Of a stretch of 64,000 nt of DNA, positions 1-7,284 are shown one piece after another. Made by a program: the position numbers and the translations under genes. Source of the stretch: Pseudomonas reactans. Lineage in GTDB: Bacteria; Pseudomonadota; Gammaproteobacteria; Pseudomonadales; Pseudomonadaceae. The stretch covers positions 124,001 through 188,000 of the forward strand of contig NZ_JACAPG010000008.1 of the NCBI RefSeq assembly GCF_013385825.1, given 5' to 3'. Within the stretch, counting starts at the first letter, position 1. The number at the start of each line of letters is the position of its first letter. The notes beneath the pieces were generated by a model. It did no database searches, was not told where the DNA came from, and saw only the letters and a list, made by a program, of their open reading frames with translations.

Positions 1-733
1 TAACCACGCTGCGGCGACAGGCAGCGCAGTCGATCAGCAGCTCGGCGATCAGTCGCGCAGCACTTTGCTGGCGGGCCTGGCGCTGGGCTTCATGATCAAG
101 AATCAAGCGTTCCAACTGTGGCCGTGCGCTTTCCAGCAGCAGGGCGAGGCTTTCATACAGCCGACGTTCACCGTCTTCCGGTGGCGCCACACTGTCGAAT
201 CGCACCAGCGCATGCAGGCCAAGGCGGGCCAGGGCTTCGCGCCAGTCCGGCTCGCGGTGGTCGCTGCTGCTGACGAAATTGAGCACCGGCAGCAGCGGCT
301 TGCCGCAACTGGCCAGCACCTGCAACTCGTCGCGGTACTTGGCCAGCACCGGCTCGCGGGCGTCGATCACATACAGGCCGGCATCGGAGGCCAGCAGTTG
401 GCGCAGCACCTTGGCTTCCTGTTCGAAACGCTGGCGTGCTTCGCTGCCATCGAGGAAGCGCGCCAGGCGGGCCGGGCCGTCGAGGCGTTCGCCGGGGCGA
501 TCCAGGCGCTCCAGATAGTCGAGCAGGGCGATGGCGTCTTCCAGGCCTGGCGTGTCGTACAGCTCCAGCAAAGCCTCGCCGTCCACCGACAAGCGCGCTC
601 CCTCGACATGCCGCGTGGTGCTGGGGCGATGGGAGACTTCGCCGAAGCCCACGTCCCGGGTCAGCGTTCGCAGTAACGAGGTCTTACCGACATTGGTGTG
701 GCCGACCACGGCGAGTTTCAAAGGCTTAGTCAT
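1..733 (-). CDS. GTPase with C-terminal DUF3482 (partial, 3' end outside window)
   Basis: Only the first 244 codons lie in the window; the C-terminus runs off the left edge. The protein opens MTKPLKLAVVGHTNVGKT, giving a P-loop (G11 to T18, GHTNVGKT), and a G3 motif DTPG follows near residue 60, so this is a TRAFAC-class small GTPase domain. In Pseudomonas this domain is usually followed by DUF3482 and encoded next to a DUF2868 membrane protein, as here. The start overlaps the stop of the upstream DUF2868 gene by 8 bases, so the two are probably translationally coupled. The cellular role is not established; a membrane-associated GTPase function is inference from the partner. Confidence 0.85.
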   Translation of the reverse strand, partial: MTKPLKLAVVGHTNVGKTSLLRTLTRDVGFGEVSHRPSTTRHVEGARLSVDGEALLELYDTPGLEDAIALLDYLERLDRPGERLDGPARLARFLDGSEARQRFEQEAKVLRQLLASDAGLYVIDAREPVLAKYRDELQVLASCGKPLLPVLNFVSSSDHREPDWREALARLGLHALVRFDSVAPPEDGERRLYESLALLLESARPQLERLILDHEAQRQARQQSAARLIAELLIDCAACRRSVV

Positions 734-2096
734 GACCCGTCTCCAGCCAGTTCAACGGTGCGCAGTCGGCGAACGGCAGCTCAAGTTGCTGCAACGCGGC
801 GTGCCAGTCGCCCAGGCGTTCGGCGTCCAGCGCCTGGCCGGGCGGCGCTTGCAGCAACCAGACGCGGGTGGCGGTGGCGCTGCGAGCGAGTTCGGCGATC
901 AGTGCCAGGCTGCCGCGATCCGGCGAGCGGCGTGGGTCGCAGGCGATGGCCAGGCGGGCGGGCGGAAAGCGCGAGAGTTGCTCCAGTAGTTTGTGGCGTG
1001 ATTCGCGGCTGTCGAGGATGCCGGCGTTCTTCACACTGGCGGGTAGCTTGGGCGGCCAGGGATGTTGATCTTCCAGTTCGATGGCGACCAGCAGGGCACC
1101 GTCGCTTTCCAGTTCACTGACGCCGCCGCTGATGGGGTGCAACTGCTCGGGCGCAACATCGTTGACCCCAAGGCGCTCGCTGCTCGGCATCAGGCGTTCG
1201 CGTAATTGGCTGTAGCCGGGCAGGTTGAGGTCCAGGCGCAGGGCGGCGCTCCCGCGTTTCCAGCGCCACAGGCACAGCAACGCGAGGATCAGACGGGGCA
1301 GCAGGCCATAGACCAGCAGCACGCCGACCAGCCAGGCGGCCCAGGCTTGGCGGGCGCTTTCGATATTCAGGGCGGAGTCGCCGCTGGCGCGGATCATCTC
1401 GACGGTCGGCACATTGAAGCCCAACAGAGCAGGCAAGGTGCCGAGGGCCTGGGTGACGGCGACGAAGGTGTCGGCACCGAGAATGGTGGTTTCCCACACG
1501 AAGCCGTAGCGGCGGGTAGCGAGTAGCGTAAGCAGAATCACCATGGCGCTGAGCAACGCCAACAACCATAGACTGTTGACCAGCGCCCCTACGGCCCAGC
1601 GATTGAGTTTCTGCCGTTGCAGTAGCAGTAACAGTGCTGGCGCCAGTTGGGCGGCTTTGGCATCACGGGCGAATTTTTCGCTGAGCCACAACCATAGTCG
1701 CCCGAGGCTGGCACTGTGTTCACCGGCAAACAGTAGGCCCAACGCCCAACTGATCAGCAGGATCAGGTTCAAGCCAAGCAGGCTGCCCAAGGCCCAGAAC
1801 ACATTTACCGGTGTTAGACCGTTGCCCAGTGCAGCAAACGCCAGCCCTGCGCCGCTGGTCACCGCGACAATTGCCAGCAGCACCAGCGCCAGACGCGCAC
1901 CTTGCAGCCAACGGGTGAGGGCGTTCGTGAGCCCATCGCGTTCGGCCAAGTGCAAGGCGCGCTGCTGGATACGTGTCGGCAGGTCGCCCCCAGCTGTGCG
2001 GGCCAGGCGGTTGGCTTCCAGGTCTTCCAGCGGGCCCGCGTGTTCTTCGCGCAGGCGCACGGTTTCTGTCAGCCAGAGTGTGTGCAGTGGAGTCAC
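726..2096 (-). CDS. DUF2868 domain-containing multi-spanning membrane protein
   Basis: A 456-residue protein with a soluble N-terminal segment and at least four long hydrophobic stretches between about residues 65 and 290, for example ALVLLAIVAVTSGAGLAFAA and NLILLISWALGLLF, followed by a soluble C-terminal part. It belongs to the DUF2868 family, which accompanies DUF3482 GTPases in gammaproteobacteria. Its end overlaps the GTPase start by 8 bases, and it starts 69 bases from divergent folA. The function is unknown; the pairing suggests a membrane receptor or effector for the GTPase, which is inference only. Confidence 0.8.
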   Translation of the reverse strand: MTPLHTLWLTETVRLREEHAGPLEDLEANRLARTAGGDLPTRIQQRALHLAERDGLTNALTRWLQGARLALVLLAIVAVTSGAGLAFAALGNGLTPVNVFWALGSLLGLNLILLISWALGLLFAGEHSASLGRLWLWLSEKFARDAKAAQLAPALLLLLQRQKLNRWAVGALVNSLWLLALLSAMVILLTLLATRRYGFVWETTILGADTFVAVTQALGTLPALLGFNVPTVEMIRASGDSALNIESARQAWAAWLVGVLLVYGLLPRLILALLCLWRWKRGSAALRLDLNLPGYSQLRERLMPSSERLGVNDVAPEQLHPISGGVSELESDGALLVAIELEDQHPWPPKLPASVKNAGILDSRESRHKLLEQLSRFPPARLAIACDPRRSPDRGSLALIAELARSATATRVWLLQAPPGQALDAERLGDWHAALQQLELPFADCAPLNWLETGHD

Positions 2097-2165
2097 GCGT
2101 AGTCCTGTTGTGTTTGTGAGCCTGGAGCATAACCCCTGGCTCGGGGCTCTGGTATTCTCGTCGGC

Positions 2166-2678
2166 ATGAAAAAAACTCTCCCTTTAAGCCTGATCGCAGC
2201 CCTCGGTGAAAACCGCGTGATCGGCGTCGACAACAGCATGCCCTGGCATTTGCCGGGGGATTTCAAATATTTCAAGGCCACCACGCTTGGCAAGCCGATC
2301 ATCATGGGGCGCAAGACCTGGGATTCCCTGGGCCGACCGTTGCCGGGGCGCTTGAACATCGTGGTTAGCCGTCAGACCGATCTGGCGCTGGAAGGTGCGG
2401 AAGTTTTTCCGTCACTGGAGGCGGCGGTAGAGCGCGCAGAAGAATGGGCCAAGGCGCAAGGCGCGGACGAGCTGATGCTGATCGGCGGTGCGCAGTTGTA
2501 TGCGCAGGGGCTGGAGCAGGCGGATCGCCTGTACCTCACGCGGGTGGCGTTGAGTCCGGAAGGGGATGCATGGTTTCCGGAGTTTGATGCTGGCCAGTGG
2601 AGGCTGGTGTCGAACCTGGAGAATCCAGCGGAAGGCGAAAAGCCGGCGTACAACTTTGAGGTGTGGGAGCGAAACTGA
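2166..2678 (+). CDS. folA: dihydrofolate reductase
   Basis: A 170-residue cytoplasmic enzyme that reduces dihydrofolate to tetrahydrofolate with NADPH and is the target of trimethoprim. The family signature is clear: LIAALGENRVIGVDNSMPWH at the N-terminus, with the substrate-binding Trp and the catalytic Asp of LPGDFKYF, then IIMGRKTWDSLGRPLPGR for NADPH binding and LMLIGGAQLY near residue 105. The length fits chromosomal FolA. It is transcribed divergently from the DUF2868/GTPase pair and is followed at once by a REP doublet. Confidence 0.97.
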   Translation: MKKTLPLSLIAALGENRVIGVDNSMPWHLPGDFKYFKATTLGKPIIMGRKTWDSLGRPLPGRLNIVVSRQTDLALEGAEVFPSLEAAVERAEEWAKAQGADELMLIGGAQLYAQGLEQADRLYLTRVALSPEGDAWFPEFDAGQWRLVSNLENPAEGEKPAYNFEVWERN

Positions 2679-2679
2679 C

Positions 2680-2780
2680 TGTAGGAGCGAGCTTGCTCGC
2701 GAAGAACTTGAAGGCGCCGCGGTCATTCAGAATGCCCGCGTCATCGTTGACGTTCTTCGCGAGCAAGCTCGCTCCTACAG
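2680..2780. repeat. REP doublet (REPIN), GCGAGC-type
   Basis: Two inverted copies of a Pseudomonas REP that begins TGTAGGAGCGAGCTTGCTCG, at 2680-2707 and 2752-2779, separated by about 44 bases. The same doublet, including a related inner spacer (gcgccgcg, cattcagaatgcc, atcgtt), recurs at five other places in the window. It lies between the convergent ends of folA and tcyP. Confidence 0.92.
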
Positions 2781-2791
2781 GTTACATGCCT

Positions 2792-4183
2792 TTATGCCTG
2801 CGCTAGTTCCGCATGCTCATCCGCATTCAACAACGCCTTATCCGTCTGCCCCATGACCTGGCTGGTAATCGCCCCCGCCGTCATCGAACCATTCACGTTC
2901 AACGCCGTACGGCCCATGTCGATCAGCGGCTCTACGGAAATCAGCAGCGCCACCAGTGACACCGGCAAGCCCATCGCCGGCAGCACGATCAGCGCGGCGA
3001 ACGTCGCACCGCCGCCCACGCCGGCAACGCCAGCCGAGCTCAAGGTCACAATCGCCACTAGGGTCGCGATCCACAGCGGGTCCAGCGGGTTGATGCCCAC
3101 AGTCGGCGCCACCATCACGGCCAACATCGCCGGGTAAAGCCCCGCGCAACCGTTCTGGCCAATAGTCGCGCCAAACGAGGCAGCGAAACCGGCGATGGAC
3201 TGCGGGATGCCCAGGCGACGGGTCTGCGCTTCAATGCTCAGCGGGATCGCCGCTGCGCTGGAGCGGCTGGTGAACGCAAAGGTCAGCACCGGCCACACTT
3301 TGCGGAAGAAACGCAGCGGGTTGATCCCGGCCAGGGACAGCAGCAGGCCGTGCACCACAAACATCAGGCCCAGGGCCAGGTACGACACCACGACAAAACT
3401 GCCAAGCTTGATGATGTCTTGCAGGTTGGAACCGGCGACCACTTTGGTCATCAGCGCCAATACGCCATAGGGCGTGAGCTTCATCACCAGGCGCACCAGG
3501 CGCATCACCCAGGCTTGCAGGGTGTCGATGGCGTTGAGGACTTTCTGGCCTTTTTCCACGTCATCCTTGAGCAGTTGCAACGCGGCAACTCCCAGGAAGG
3601 CGGCGAAAATCACCACGCTGATGATCGAGGTCGGCTTGGCCCGGGCCAGGTCGGCAAACGGGTTGGCCGGCACGAACGACAGCAGCAGTTGCGGGATATT
3701 CAGGTCGGCGACCTTGCCCGCGTAATCACTCTGGATCACTTGCAGGCGCGCCATTTCCTGGGTGCCGGCCACCAGGCCCTCGGCGGTGAGGCCGAAGAGG
3801 TTGGTCAGGCCGATACCGATCAGCGCCGCAATCGCCGTGGTGAACAGCAGCGTGCCGATGGTCAGGAAGCTGATCTTGCCCAACGACGAGGCGTTGTGCA
3901 GGCGCGCCACGGCGCTGAGGATCGAGGCGAACACCAGCGGGATCACGATCATTTGCAGCAGTTGCACATAGCCGTTGCCGACCAGGTCGAACCAGCCGAT
4001 GGAGGCTTTGAGCACCGGGTTGCCGTCGCCATAGATCGTGTGCAGAACGGTGCCGAACACCACGCCAAGCACGAGGGCGAACAACACCTTCTTGGCGAGG
4101 CTCCAGTTAGTGCGACGGGTTTGTGCCAGGCCCAGCAACAGGGCCACGAACACCAGTAAGTTGAGAATCAGAGGCAGATTCAT
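2792..4183 (-). CDS. tcyP: L-cystine / dicarboxylate-type sodium symporter
   Basis: A 463-residue inner-membrane transporter of the DAACS family. Length and sequence agree along the whole protein with E. coli TcyP (YdjN), the sodium-dependent L-cystine importer: [20 protein letters not shown] near the start, [20 protein letters not shown], the serine-rich [15 protein letters not shown] re-entrant loop and [15 protein letters not shown] near the C-terminus. GGAG precedes the ATG. It stands alone as a transcription unit. The role in cystine uptake is inferred from family; glutamate/aspartate transport is less likely because the resemblance to GltP is weaker. Confidence 0.88.
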   Translation of the reverse strand: MNLPLILNLLVFVALLLGLAQTRRTNWSLAKKVLFALVLGVVFGTVLHTIYGDGNPVLKASIGWFDLVGNGYVQLLQMIVIPLVFASILSAVARLHNASSLGKISFLTIGTLLFTTAIAALIGIGLTNLFGLTAEGLVAGTQEMARLQVIQSDYAGKVADLNIPQLLLSFVPANPFADLARAKPTSIISVVIFAAFLGVAALQLLKDDVEKGQKVLNAIDTLQAWVMRLVRLVMKLTPYGVLALMTKVVAGSNLQDIIKLGSFVVVSYLALGLMFVVHGLLLSLAGINPLRFFRKVWPVLTFAFTSRSSAAAIPLSIEAQTRRLGIPQSIAGFAASFGATIGQNGCAGLYPAMLAVMVAPTVGINPLDPLWIATLVAIVTLSSAGVAGVGGGATFAALIVLPAMGLPVSLVALLISVEPLIDMGRTALNVNGSMTAGAITSQVMGQTDKALLNADEHAELAQA

Positions 4184-4424
4184 TGAAGCTCCGTTGAGAA
4201 GGCAGCCAATCGCGTGAGCCTGCGATTGCGAACCGGAAAGCCTAACAGCTTGAAATATATTGATTTAATACCGATATGGAATGGTGACTGTCGTTTTTGG
4301 AATAAGCGTTTGACGCTCAGGCACATGCCGTTGGCGCGATCACGACGCAAGCGGTCGCGCTCGGGCGGTAACTGTCACAGGGATTTGTTAGCGTCGGTGT
4401 CTTTGACTCAGGGAGAAAACGCAT

Positions 4425-5483
4425 ATGAAGCTCGCTTCGAGATTGTTTGCCGCCGCGCTGTGCCTTGGCCTTGCCGGCCAAACCATGGCCGCCACCGAGT
4501 TGAAACACTGGCCAGCCCCGGCCGCCAAGCAACTGAACGAAATGATCGCCGCCAACGCCAACAAGGGTAACTTCGCGGTGTTCGACATGGACAACACCAG
4601 TTACCGCTACGACCTCGAAGAATCCCTGCTGCCCTACATGGAAAACAAAGGCCTGATCACCCGCGACAGCCTTGATCCTTCGCTCAAGCTGATGCCGTTC
4701 AAAGACACCGCCGACCATAAGGAAAGTCTGTTCAGTTACTACTATCGCCTCTGCGAAGTGGACGACATGGTCTGCTACCCGTGGGTCGCCCAGGTGTTTT
4801 CGGGGTTCACCCTCAAGGAACTCAAAGTGCAGGTCGATGAGCTGATGGCTTCCGGCAAGCCCGTGCCCGTCAGCTATTTTGAAGGCGATGTGGTGAAGAA
4901 GTCCGAGGTGCAACCGCCGAAAGTCTTCACCGGCCAGACCGAGCTGTACAACAAACTGATGGAAAACGGCATCGAGGTGTATGTGATGACCGCCGCCTCG
5001 GAAGAACTGGTGCGCATGGTCGCCGCCGATCCGAAGTACGGCTACAACGTCAAACCCGAGAACGTCATCGGCGTGACCACCCTGCTCAAGGACCGCAAGA
5101 CCGGCGAACTGACCACTGCGCGCAAACAGATCACCGCTGGCAAATATGACGAGAAGGCCAACCTCGGCCTGGAACTCACCCCTTACCTGTGGACCCCGGC
5201 GACCTGGATGGCGGGCAAGCACGCGGCAATCCTCACCTACATCGACGAGTGGAAAAAACCGGTATTGGTAGGTGGCGACACGCCGACCAGTGATGGCTAC
5301 ATGCTGTTCCACGATGTGGACGTGGCCAAGGGCGGCATCCACCTGTGGATCAACCGCAAGGACAAGTACATGACCCAGCTGAACGGCATGATCGCCAAGC
5401 ACGCGGCGGCGCAGGCCAAGGAAGGGCTGCCGGTGACGGCGGACAAGAACTGGGTGATCGTCAAGCCTGACGAAATCCAGTAG
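4425..5483 (+). CDS. pchP: periplasmic phosphorylcholine phosphatase (HAD superfamily)
   Basis: A 352-residue exported HAD-type phosphatase. Residues 1-22 are a Sec signal peptide ending TMA-A. Motif I is FDMDNTS (nucleophile D54, general acid D56), motif II is VMTAASEEL and motif III is GGDTPTSDGYM. This pattern and the length match Pseudomonas phosphorylcholine phosphatase PchP, which releases phosphate from phosphorylcholine during use of host-derived choline compounds. The start has a strong ribosome-binding site (AGGGAGAA, 8 bases upstream). It stands alone; the next gene begins after a REP doublet. The exact substrate is inferred from the PchP resemblance. Confidence 0.85.
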   Translation: MKLASRLFAAALCLGLAGQTMAATELKHWPAPAAKQLNEMIAANANKGNFAVFDMDNTSYRYDLEESLLPYMENKGLITRDSLDPSLKLMPFKDTADHKESLFSYYYRLCEVDDMVCYPWVAQVFSGFTLKELKVQVDELMASGKPVPVSYFEGDVVKKSEVQPPKVFTGQTELYNKLMENGIEVYVMTAASEELVRMVAADPKYGYNVKPENVIGVTTLLKDRKTGELTTARKQITAGKYDEKANLGLELTPYLWTPATWMAGKHAAILTYIDEWKKPVLVGGDTPTSDGYMLFHDVDVAKGGIHLWINRKDKYMTQLNGMIAKHAAAQAKEGLPVTADKNWVIVKPDEIQ

Positions 5484-5496
5484 CCCGACGCAACCT

Positions 5497-5582
5497 TGTA
5501 GGAGCCCGGCTTGCCGGCGATGGCGTCAGTGAGATCAATGCAAGACTCAAGGCCGTCATCGCCGGCAAGCCGGCTCCTACAG
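5497..5582. repeat. REP doublet, GCCGGC-type
   Basis: Inverted pair of a second REP family (TGTAGGAG followed by CCGGCTTGCCGGCGAT and, on the other side, ATCGCCGGCAAGCCGG), separated by about 35 bases, just downstream of pchP. Confidence 0.9.
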
Positions 5583-5601
5583 AGGTCGACAAAATAGATA
5601 T

Positions 5602-5621
5602 CAATTGCGAACCAATCTCAT
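5602..5621 (-). promoter_or_regulatory. candidate Fur box upstream of the ECF sigma gene
   Basis: Read on the minus strand this is ATGAGATTGGTTCGCAATTG, which resembles Pseudomonas Fur sites of the form ATGAGAAT-N-ATTCGCATTT. It lies 54 bases before the GTG start of a FecI-like sigma factor, where Fur sites normally control iron-starvation sigma genes. The assignment rests on sequence resemblance and position. Confidence 0.55.
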
Positions 5622-5674
5622 CCTCTGCTAGCGTGCGCACTTCCTGAACCCTCCGTTCTTCTCAAGGTAGTGCT

Positions 5675-6208
5675 GTGTCCTCCTGGAATTCGCAGATCGC
5701 GCGCCTGTTCGCGGAGCAGAAGAAAGCCCTCGAAGCCTTCGTCACCCGCCGCACCGGCAGCGCTCAGGTGGCCGCCGACCTGACTCAGGAATCGTTCCTG
5801 CGCCTGGCCCGCCTGGATTCCGGCGAGAAGATCGACAACCTCCCCGCGTTCCTCTTCACCATCGCCAGCAACCTGATACGCGATCACCAGCGCCAGGCCA
5901 TCCGCCGCGAGCGCCTGGACGCCGGCGAGCCCAGCGAAGAACTGCCGTGCACCAACCCAGGTGCCGATGAGCAATTGGCCGCCTATCAGCAGGAGCAACT
6001 GATGCAGGACGCTATCCTGGCGTTGCCCGAGGCGACTCGGCAGATCTTCCTGCTCTATCATGTCGACGAACTTTCCTACCGCGAGATTGGCGAACGTCTG
6101 TCGATCACCCCGCGCAGTGTGGAATACCAACTGCGTCGCGCCTTGATTGAATGCCGCGCCTACATCAAGACGCGGCTCGCCAGCGACACACAAGGACGTC
6201 GGTCATGA
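5675..6208 (+). CDS. FecI-family ECF RNA polymerase sigma factor
   Basis: A 177-residue sigma-70 of the extracytoplasmic-function class. Sigma-2 is at about residues 20-80 (ADLTQESFLRLARL and FLFTIASNLIRDHQRQAIRR) and sigma-4 at about 112-165 (LPEATRQIFLLYHVDELSYR then ITPRSVEYQLRRAL). The chosen GTG start has AAGG seven bases upstream and places MSSWNSQI at the N-terminus. The stop overlaps the ATG of the FecR gene (ATGA), and a TonB-dependent receptor follows, so this is an iron-starvation-type cell-surface signalling sigma factor. It probably drives the receptor gene and is itself Fur-controlled. Confidence 0.92.
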   Translation: MSSWNSQIARLFAEQKKALEAFVTRRTGSAQVAADLTQESFLRLARLDSGEKIDNLPAFLFTIASNLIRDHQRQAIRRERLDAGEPSEELPCTNPGADEQLAAYQQEQLMQDAILALPEATRQIFLLYHVDELSYREIGERLSITPRSVEYQLRRALIECRAYIKTRLASDTQGRRS

Positions 6209-7152
6209 CCGTCACACCCACTGCCGACGAATTGTTCGAAGAAGCGTCTGGCTGGTATTTCCGCCTACAGGCCGAAGATGTCACGGCCGCCGAAATGGAC
6301 GCCTTTGCCGCCTGGCTTGGGCAGGGCCAGCCACAGGATGACGCTTGGCAGGAAGTGCAGGCCATGCTCGGCGGTTTGCGTGAACCGGCGCGGGTGATCC
6401 GCCGAGCCGAACAGGCTGCCTGGCGCCAACCTGCGCGCCGTTGGGCATATGCCGCTGCCATATTGCTGACAGTGGGCCTGACCGTACAGAACACGCCTTG
6501 GCTCGACCGCCTGCGCGCGGACTACGCCACCCGCACCGGCGAATCGCGCACTGTCGAACTGGCCGACGGCTCCCAGTTGCAACTCAACACTGACAGCGCG
6601 ATTCAAGTGCGCATGAGCGGCGGTGAACGTCAGATTCGTCTGCTGCGTGGTGAGGGGTTTTTCAGCGTGACCAAGGACCCGGCGCGGCCTTTCGTGGTGC
6701 AGTCCGGCGATGGTTGGGTGAAGGTGGTCGGCACCCAATTCAGCGTGGCGCGCCGTGATGCGCAGACGCGGGTGCAGGTGGCGCAGGGCAAGGTGCAGGT
6801 CAGTGCGGGCAGTGGTGATCCGGTCTTCCTGGAGCCAGGCCGGGCGGTGGAGTATCAGGACCAGCACCTCGCAGAGGTACACGGCTTCGACCCGGCCAGC
6901 GGTTTCGCCTGGCGCCACCGGCAACTGGTGTTCCGCCAGCAGCCCCTGTCGGAAGTGGTCACCGAGCTGAATCGCTACTGGCCCGGCAAAACCCTGGTGC
7001 TGGGTGAGGCGCTGCGCAATCGCGTGGTGTCCGGGGTGTTCGAGATCGACAAACCCGACGCCGTGATCAAAGCGTTGGAATACACCCTCAACCTGCATGC
7101 CGAGCATTACACCCCGTATTTACTGGTGTTGCGTGAAGGCAAAGCATCCTGA
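6205..7152 (+). CDS. FecR-family anti-sigma factor / signal transducer
   Basis: A 315-residue inner-membrane regulator. The N-terminal cytoplasmic sigma-binding part (DUF4880-like, with FEEASGWYFRLQAED and AFAAWLGQ) is followed by one membrane segment near residues 85-105 (WAYAAAILLTVGLTV) and a periplasmic FecR domain (SRTVELADGSQLQLNTDSAI, LLRGEGFFSVTKD, VVGTQFSV). The ATG at 6205 was preferred over an upstream in-frame ATG at 6151 because it overlaps the sigma stop as ATGA. It should hold the sigma factor inactive until the receptor at 7285 binds its ligand and TonB-dependent contact is made. Confidence 0.9.
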   Translation: MTVTPTADELFEEASGWYFRLQAEDVTAAEMDAFAAWLGQGQPQDDAWQEVQAMLGGLREPARVIRRAEQAAWRQPARRWAYAAAILLTVGLTVQNTPWLDRLRADYATRTGESRTVELADGSQLQLNTDSAIQVRMSGGERQIRLLRGEGFFSVTKDPARPFVVQSGDGWVKVVGTQFSVARRDAQTRVQVAQGKVQVSAGSGDPVFLEPGRAVEYQDQHLAEVHGFDPASGFAWRHRQLVFRQQPLSEVVTELNRYWPGKTLVLGEALRNRVVSGVFEIDKPDAVIKALEYTLNLHAEHYTPYLLVLREGKAS

Positions 7153-7284
7153 CAACAACTTTTTGAAAATAGTTTCAGGGTTTCTCCGCAAGCCATCGTC
7201 CTTGATCACTGAGGCGCAAATAGTAAGCACTCTCAAGTAGTGCGGCGCCGATCACCGACTTTTTTGCACCGGGGAGCACCATCC

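Noticed and set aside
4207..4228. Inverted repeat CAATCGC-N8-GCGATTG upstream of tcyP
   Set aside because: Perfect 7-base arms, but no regulator or promoter context supports a role; it may be chance or a weak hairpin.
7153..7284. Specific ECF-type promoter before the TonB receptor
   Set aside because: GAAAAT and CGTC-like elements exist, but no pair has an acceptable spacing, so no site is claimed although one is expected.
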